From an uncultured Roseburia sp. (GTDB lineage: Bacteria > Bacillota > Clostridia > Lachnospirales > Lachnospiraceae), in the NCBI GenBank assembly GCA_910577925.1, contig CAJTOI010000004.1, forward strand, positions 1 through 64,000: a stretch of 64,000 nucleotides of DNA, written 5' to 3'. Under the pieces are notes generated by a model, which saw only the letters and a list, made by a program, of their open reading frames with translations, was not told the origin of the DNA and ran no database searches. The translations under genes and the position numbers were made by a program. Shown here in pieces: positions 61,996 to 64,000 of the stretch. Positions within the stretch are counted from its first letter, which is position 1, and every line of letters starts with the position of its first letter.

Positions 61996-62912
61996 TCGCC
62001 CTGCTTTCTCACCCACTGCACGTAGTCGCTCACGCCTTGCGCAAAGGACACGCTCTTCCGGTAGCCGGTCTTTTTGAGCAGCGTGATATCCGCGCGCCAG
62101 TTCCTCGGATCACCCGCCTTTACCTTGCCGTTAAACGTCACGATATCCGGGCTCTCCCCGAGCTGCTCCGCATAGGAGTGCGCCAGCTCGCGGATCGGAA
62201 TCTCCTCCCCGTTCGCCACGTTAAAGATCTCTTCCTCGCCCTCGTATTTTATGATGCAGTCGATCGCGCGCATAATATCCGCCACATGGATATAGTCCCT
62301 CGTCTCGTCCCCGGTCCCGAATAAGTCGATAGTTCCGGACGTTTGATATTTTTGATAGATATCCCAGAAAATCTGCTTGCGGATACCGCTGCCGTAGGCC
62401 GAGAAGATGCGGATGCTCCGGGTGCGGTAACCGTGCACCTCGTTGTAATAGTGACATAACTGCTCACACATCAGCTTGTGCAGACCGTAGGGGGAAATCG
62501 GCGCCGGGGCATCCCCCTCGCGGATCGGCAGCCGCACGGGATTGCCGTACACGGCCGCGCTCGACATAAAAATAATCTTCGGCTTCTTCTCGATGGCGGC
62601 AAGCGCGATCAGCAGCTGATACAGGCTGTGCAGATTGCCGTCGAGATCCGCCATCGGATTTACCACGGAAGCCCCCACATTTGCGCTTCCCGCACAGTGC
62701 AGAATCACGTCCGGCTGCACGCTGCCCATAATCATCGAGAGCTCCGCCGGGTCCTTTGACATATTGCACTGATAATAGGTCAGCCTGCCGTCCGCCCCGC
62801 CGACGCATTTCTCCGCAATGTCGATCCCGATTATGTCGTATTCTTTTTCAAAATATTCTCTGGCGCTTCTCCCGATAAATCCGTTTGCGCCGGTAATCAC
62901 CATTTTTTTCAT
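61992..62912 (-). CDS. NAD-dependent epimerase/dehydratase (SDR)
   Basis: ATG 62912 with GAGGAGAAATG upstream gives ~306 residues. ITGANGFIGRSAREYF binds NAD; FMSSAAVYG and ISPYGLHKLMCEQL hold the catalytic Ser and Tyr-x3-Lys; RIFSAYGSGIRKQIFWD and RDYIHVADI are family blocks. It likely acts on a UDP-, GDP- or dTDP-sugar. A longer start at 62999 would add 29 residues outside the fold. Confidence 0.82.
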   Translation of the reverse strand: MKKMVITGANGFIGRSAREYFEKEYDIIGIDIAEKCVGGADGRLTYYQCNMSKDPAELSMIMGSVQPDVILHCAGSANVGASVVNPMADLDGNLHSLYQLLIALAAIEKKPKIIFMSSAAVYGNPVRLPIREGDAPAPISPYGLHKLMCEQLCHYYNEVHGYRTRSIRIFSAYGSGIRKQIFWDIYQKYQTSGTIDLFGTGDETRDYIHVADIMRAIDCIIKYEGEEEIFNVANGEEIPIRELAHSYAEQLGESPDIVTFNGKVKAGDPRNWRADITLLKKTGYRKSVSFAQGVSDYVQWVRKQGE

Positions 62913-62932
62913 GTCATTTCTCCTCTGCGCTT

Positions 62933-62959
62933 CAAATTTGCGGCTCCGGCACAAATTTG
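62933..62959. repeat. Two CAAATTTG palindromes, 19 bp apart
   Basis: CAAATTTG at 62933-62940 and again at 62952-62959, centre to centre 19 bp, just upstream of the SDR ribosome binding site. They can pair with each other as a hairpin or form a two-site operator. No terminator T-run follows. Confidence 0.3.
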
Positions 62960-63008
62960 GGTGTGACATCTCATTGAAAAAGTCACCCTTGATTGACAAA
63001 GGGTACTC

Positions 63009-64000
63009 TTACAGGAACACGCGCTCAAGCGCCTTTGCATACTCTTTCGCTTCCTCGTACATCCTCATAATACCATGTTCAGCGCTCTCCGAAAAGTCCA
63101 AAGACGCCGTCTGCACCATCAGCTCCGCAAGTTCCTCGGGATTGTGCGGATCAAACAGCAGGCATTTTTCGTTTTTCTGCTCTCTGTGCACCGGTATGTC
63201 GGAGAGCAGCACAGTCTTGTCAAGCACCTTTGCATCCTCGAGCACCGTGCCCCAGCCCTCACACAGCGACGGCTGCACCAGAAACCTTGCCCGCTTCATA
63301 ATGCACAGCTGCTCGGTCCGCTCCACAAACCCAAGCAGTTTGACGGCATCCCGCACGCCCGGCGCATCCATAATGTCCTTTAACTTATCGATATAAGCCG
63401 GGTTGCGGTAATCCTCAAGGTTTCCGGTAAACACGAAATCATAATCCGAAAGAAGCCCCCGGCTGCGGATGATCTCAATCGCTTTTACCGCCACGATGTG
63501 ATTCTTGTGCTGCCAGAACTGGTTCGGCAGATAGATGTAATTCTTTTTCAGGCCGAATTTCTCCGCGGCCGCCTGCTCCGTCTCCGGCGTAATCGCGCGG
63601 ATCTCCGGCTCAATATAAGAGACGAAATGAACGACCTCCACCGGGCACTTATGCCCGGGATAGAAGGTTTCCAGATCATGCTTTGCGTCATTGCTGCTCA
63701 GCACCATCGGATTTGTCCGCATGACCATCGCAAGGTCCGTCTGCTGCTTTGCCGCAAGCTCCTCCGGCCGGAAGAACTCCGGCAGCGTGCGGTGCTGAAA
63801 ATCCGGTATCCAGAATATGCCGCGCTTTGCAAACAGCTTTCCGATTTTATTGAGCTCCAGCGCATAGCAGTACTTTACGCCGCCGAACCAGATCAGCCGC
63901 ATCTCGTAAAACGCCAGTTTCAGCTTTCCCGTCCCCTCCCGGACCCGGATATCAATCTTCCCGCGGAAGCACTCAAAAATATCCGCATGCGCCGGGTCGA
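63009..64000 (-). CDS. Family 4 glycosyltransferase, N-terminus outside the window
   Basis: The frame is open to the right edge, so the ATG at 63902 is internal and the protein begins beyond base 64000. At least 330 residues are visible. Motifs are FWIPDFQHRTLPEFF, YIYLPNQFWQHKNH and PSLCEGWGTVLEDAKVLDKTVLLS (E-x7-E donor motif), typical of GT4. It is followed by the SDR gene after 96 bases, so the operon enters the window from the right. Confidence 0.85.
   Translation of the reverse strand, partial: DPAHADIFECFRGKIDIRVREGTGKLKLAFYEMRLIWFGGVKYCYALELNKIGKLFAKRGIFWIPDFQHRTLPEFFRPEELAAKQQTDLAMVMRTNPMVLSSNDAKHDLETFYPGHKCPVEVVHFVSYIEPEIRAITPETEQAAAEKFGLKKNYIYLPNQFWQHKNHIVAVKAIEIIRSRGLLSDYDFVFTGNLEDYRNPAYIDKLKDIMDAPGVRDAVKLLGFVERTEQLCIMKRARFLVQPSLCEGWGTVLEDAKVLDKTVLLSDIPVHREQKNEKCLLFDPHNPEELAELMVQTASLDFSESAEHGIMRMYEEAKEYAKALERVFL

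Noticed and set aside
62913..62999. N-terminal extension of the SDR at 61992-62912
   Set aside because: The extra 29 residues precede the NAD loop, have no ribosome binding site, and a strong site lies at ATG 62912.
1..64000. tRNA, rRNA or riboswitch genes
   Set aside because: I looked in the larger gaps (17.6, 26.8-27.05, 42.03-42.36, 46.87-47.02 kb) and saw only promoters and hairpins.

Overview
This 64 kb window is a cell-surface polysaccharide and wall-glycopolymer region. The content points to a Gram-positive member of the Clostridia, most likely Lachnospiraceae. Supporting signs are TagD/TagF-type CDP-glycerol enzymes, TagGH-like ABC exporters, a secreted amidase/glucosaminidase with Fn3 repeats, DUF4422-GT8 fusions, G-rich ribosome binding sites and extended -10 promoters. 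About 20 genes encode glycosyltransferases or phosphotransferases. Almost everything is on the minus strand.

Layout from left to right. (1) 1-234: the end of an IS66-family element, which truncates an already frameshifted acyltransferase gene (231-1182). (2) 1.2-17.6 kb: an AT-rich operon on the minus strand, with a likely promoter at 17.7 kb. It holds an ABC-2 exporter, UDP-galactopyranose mutase, two paralogous DUF4422-GT8 proteins, a GT2-GT4 fusion and a compact set resembling a Kdo pathway. That set is a DAHP-synthase-like enzyme, a RraA-like aldolase homologue, a KdsC-like phosphatase, a ribulose-phosphate-epimerase-CBS fusion and a NeuA-like cytidylyltransferase, plus a remnant of a second cytidylyltransferase and an 11-G tract. 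(3) 17.7-26.8 kb: initiation and polymerisation functions (PglF/CapD-like dehydratase, PglC-like phosphosugar transferase, SDR, GT4, GT2, two polymerase/ligase-like membrane proteins) behind a strong promoter at 26.9 kb. (4) 27.0-30.8 kb: two plus-strand glycosyltransferases, closed by a bidirectional terminator. (5) 30.9-42.0 kb: a second ABC exporter operon with TagD, two TagF-like polymerases, a Stealth phosphotransferase, two GT4 enzymes, an acyltransferase and a secreted Fn3/beta-helix protein. (6) 42.4-46.9 kb: a 1502-residue secreted amidase/glucosaminidase.

(7) 47-64 kb: a visibly more GC-rich Wzx-type locus. It has a WcaJ-like initiating transferase, a Wzx flippase, several GT2-type enzymes, an epimerase and two tandem bicistronic pairs of membrane proteins that look like split GT-C-like proteins. 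A three-gene cassette at 56-59 kb (DUF262, DUF3696-type AAA ATPase, unknown protein) is embedded in it and resembles an anti-phage module rather than a sugar gene set.

Taken together, the window carries the export logic for three glycopolymers: two ABC-dependent and one Wzx-dependent. The most unusual element is the apparent CMP-activated 3-deoxy-ulosonic acid pathway in a Gram-positive locus. Its synthase carries the KPRT motif of DAHP synthases, not the KANR motif of Kdo-8-phosphate synthases, so the product may be a seven-carbon 3-deoxyheptulosonate rather than Kdo. All functional calls come from reading motifs and gene order; no database search was run.
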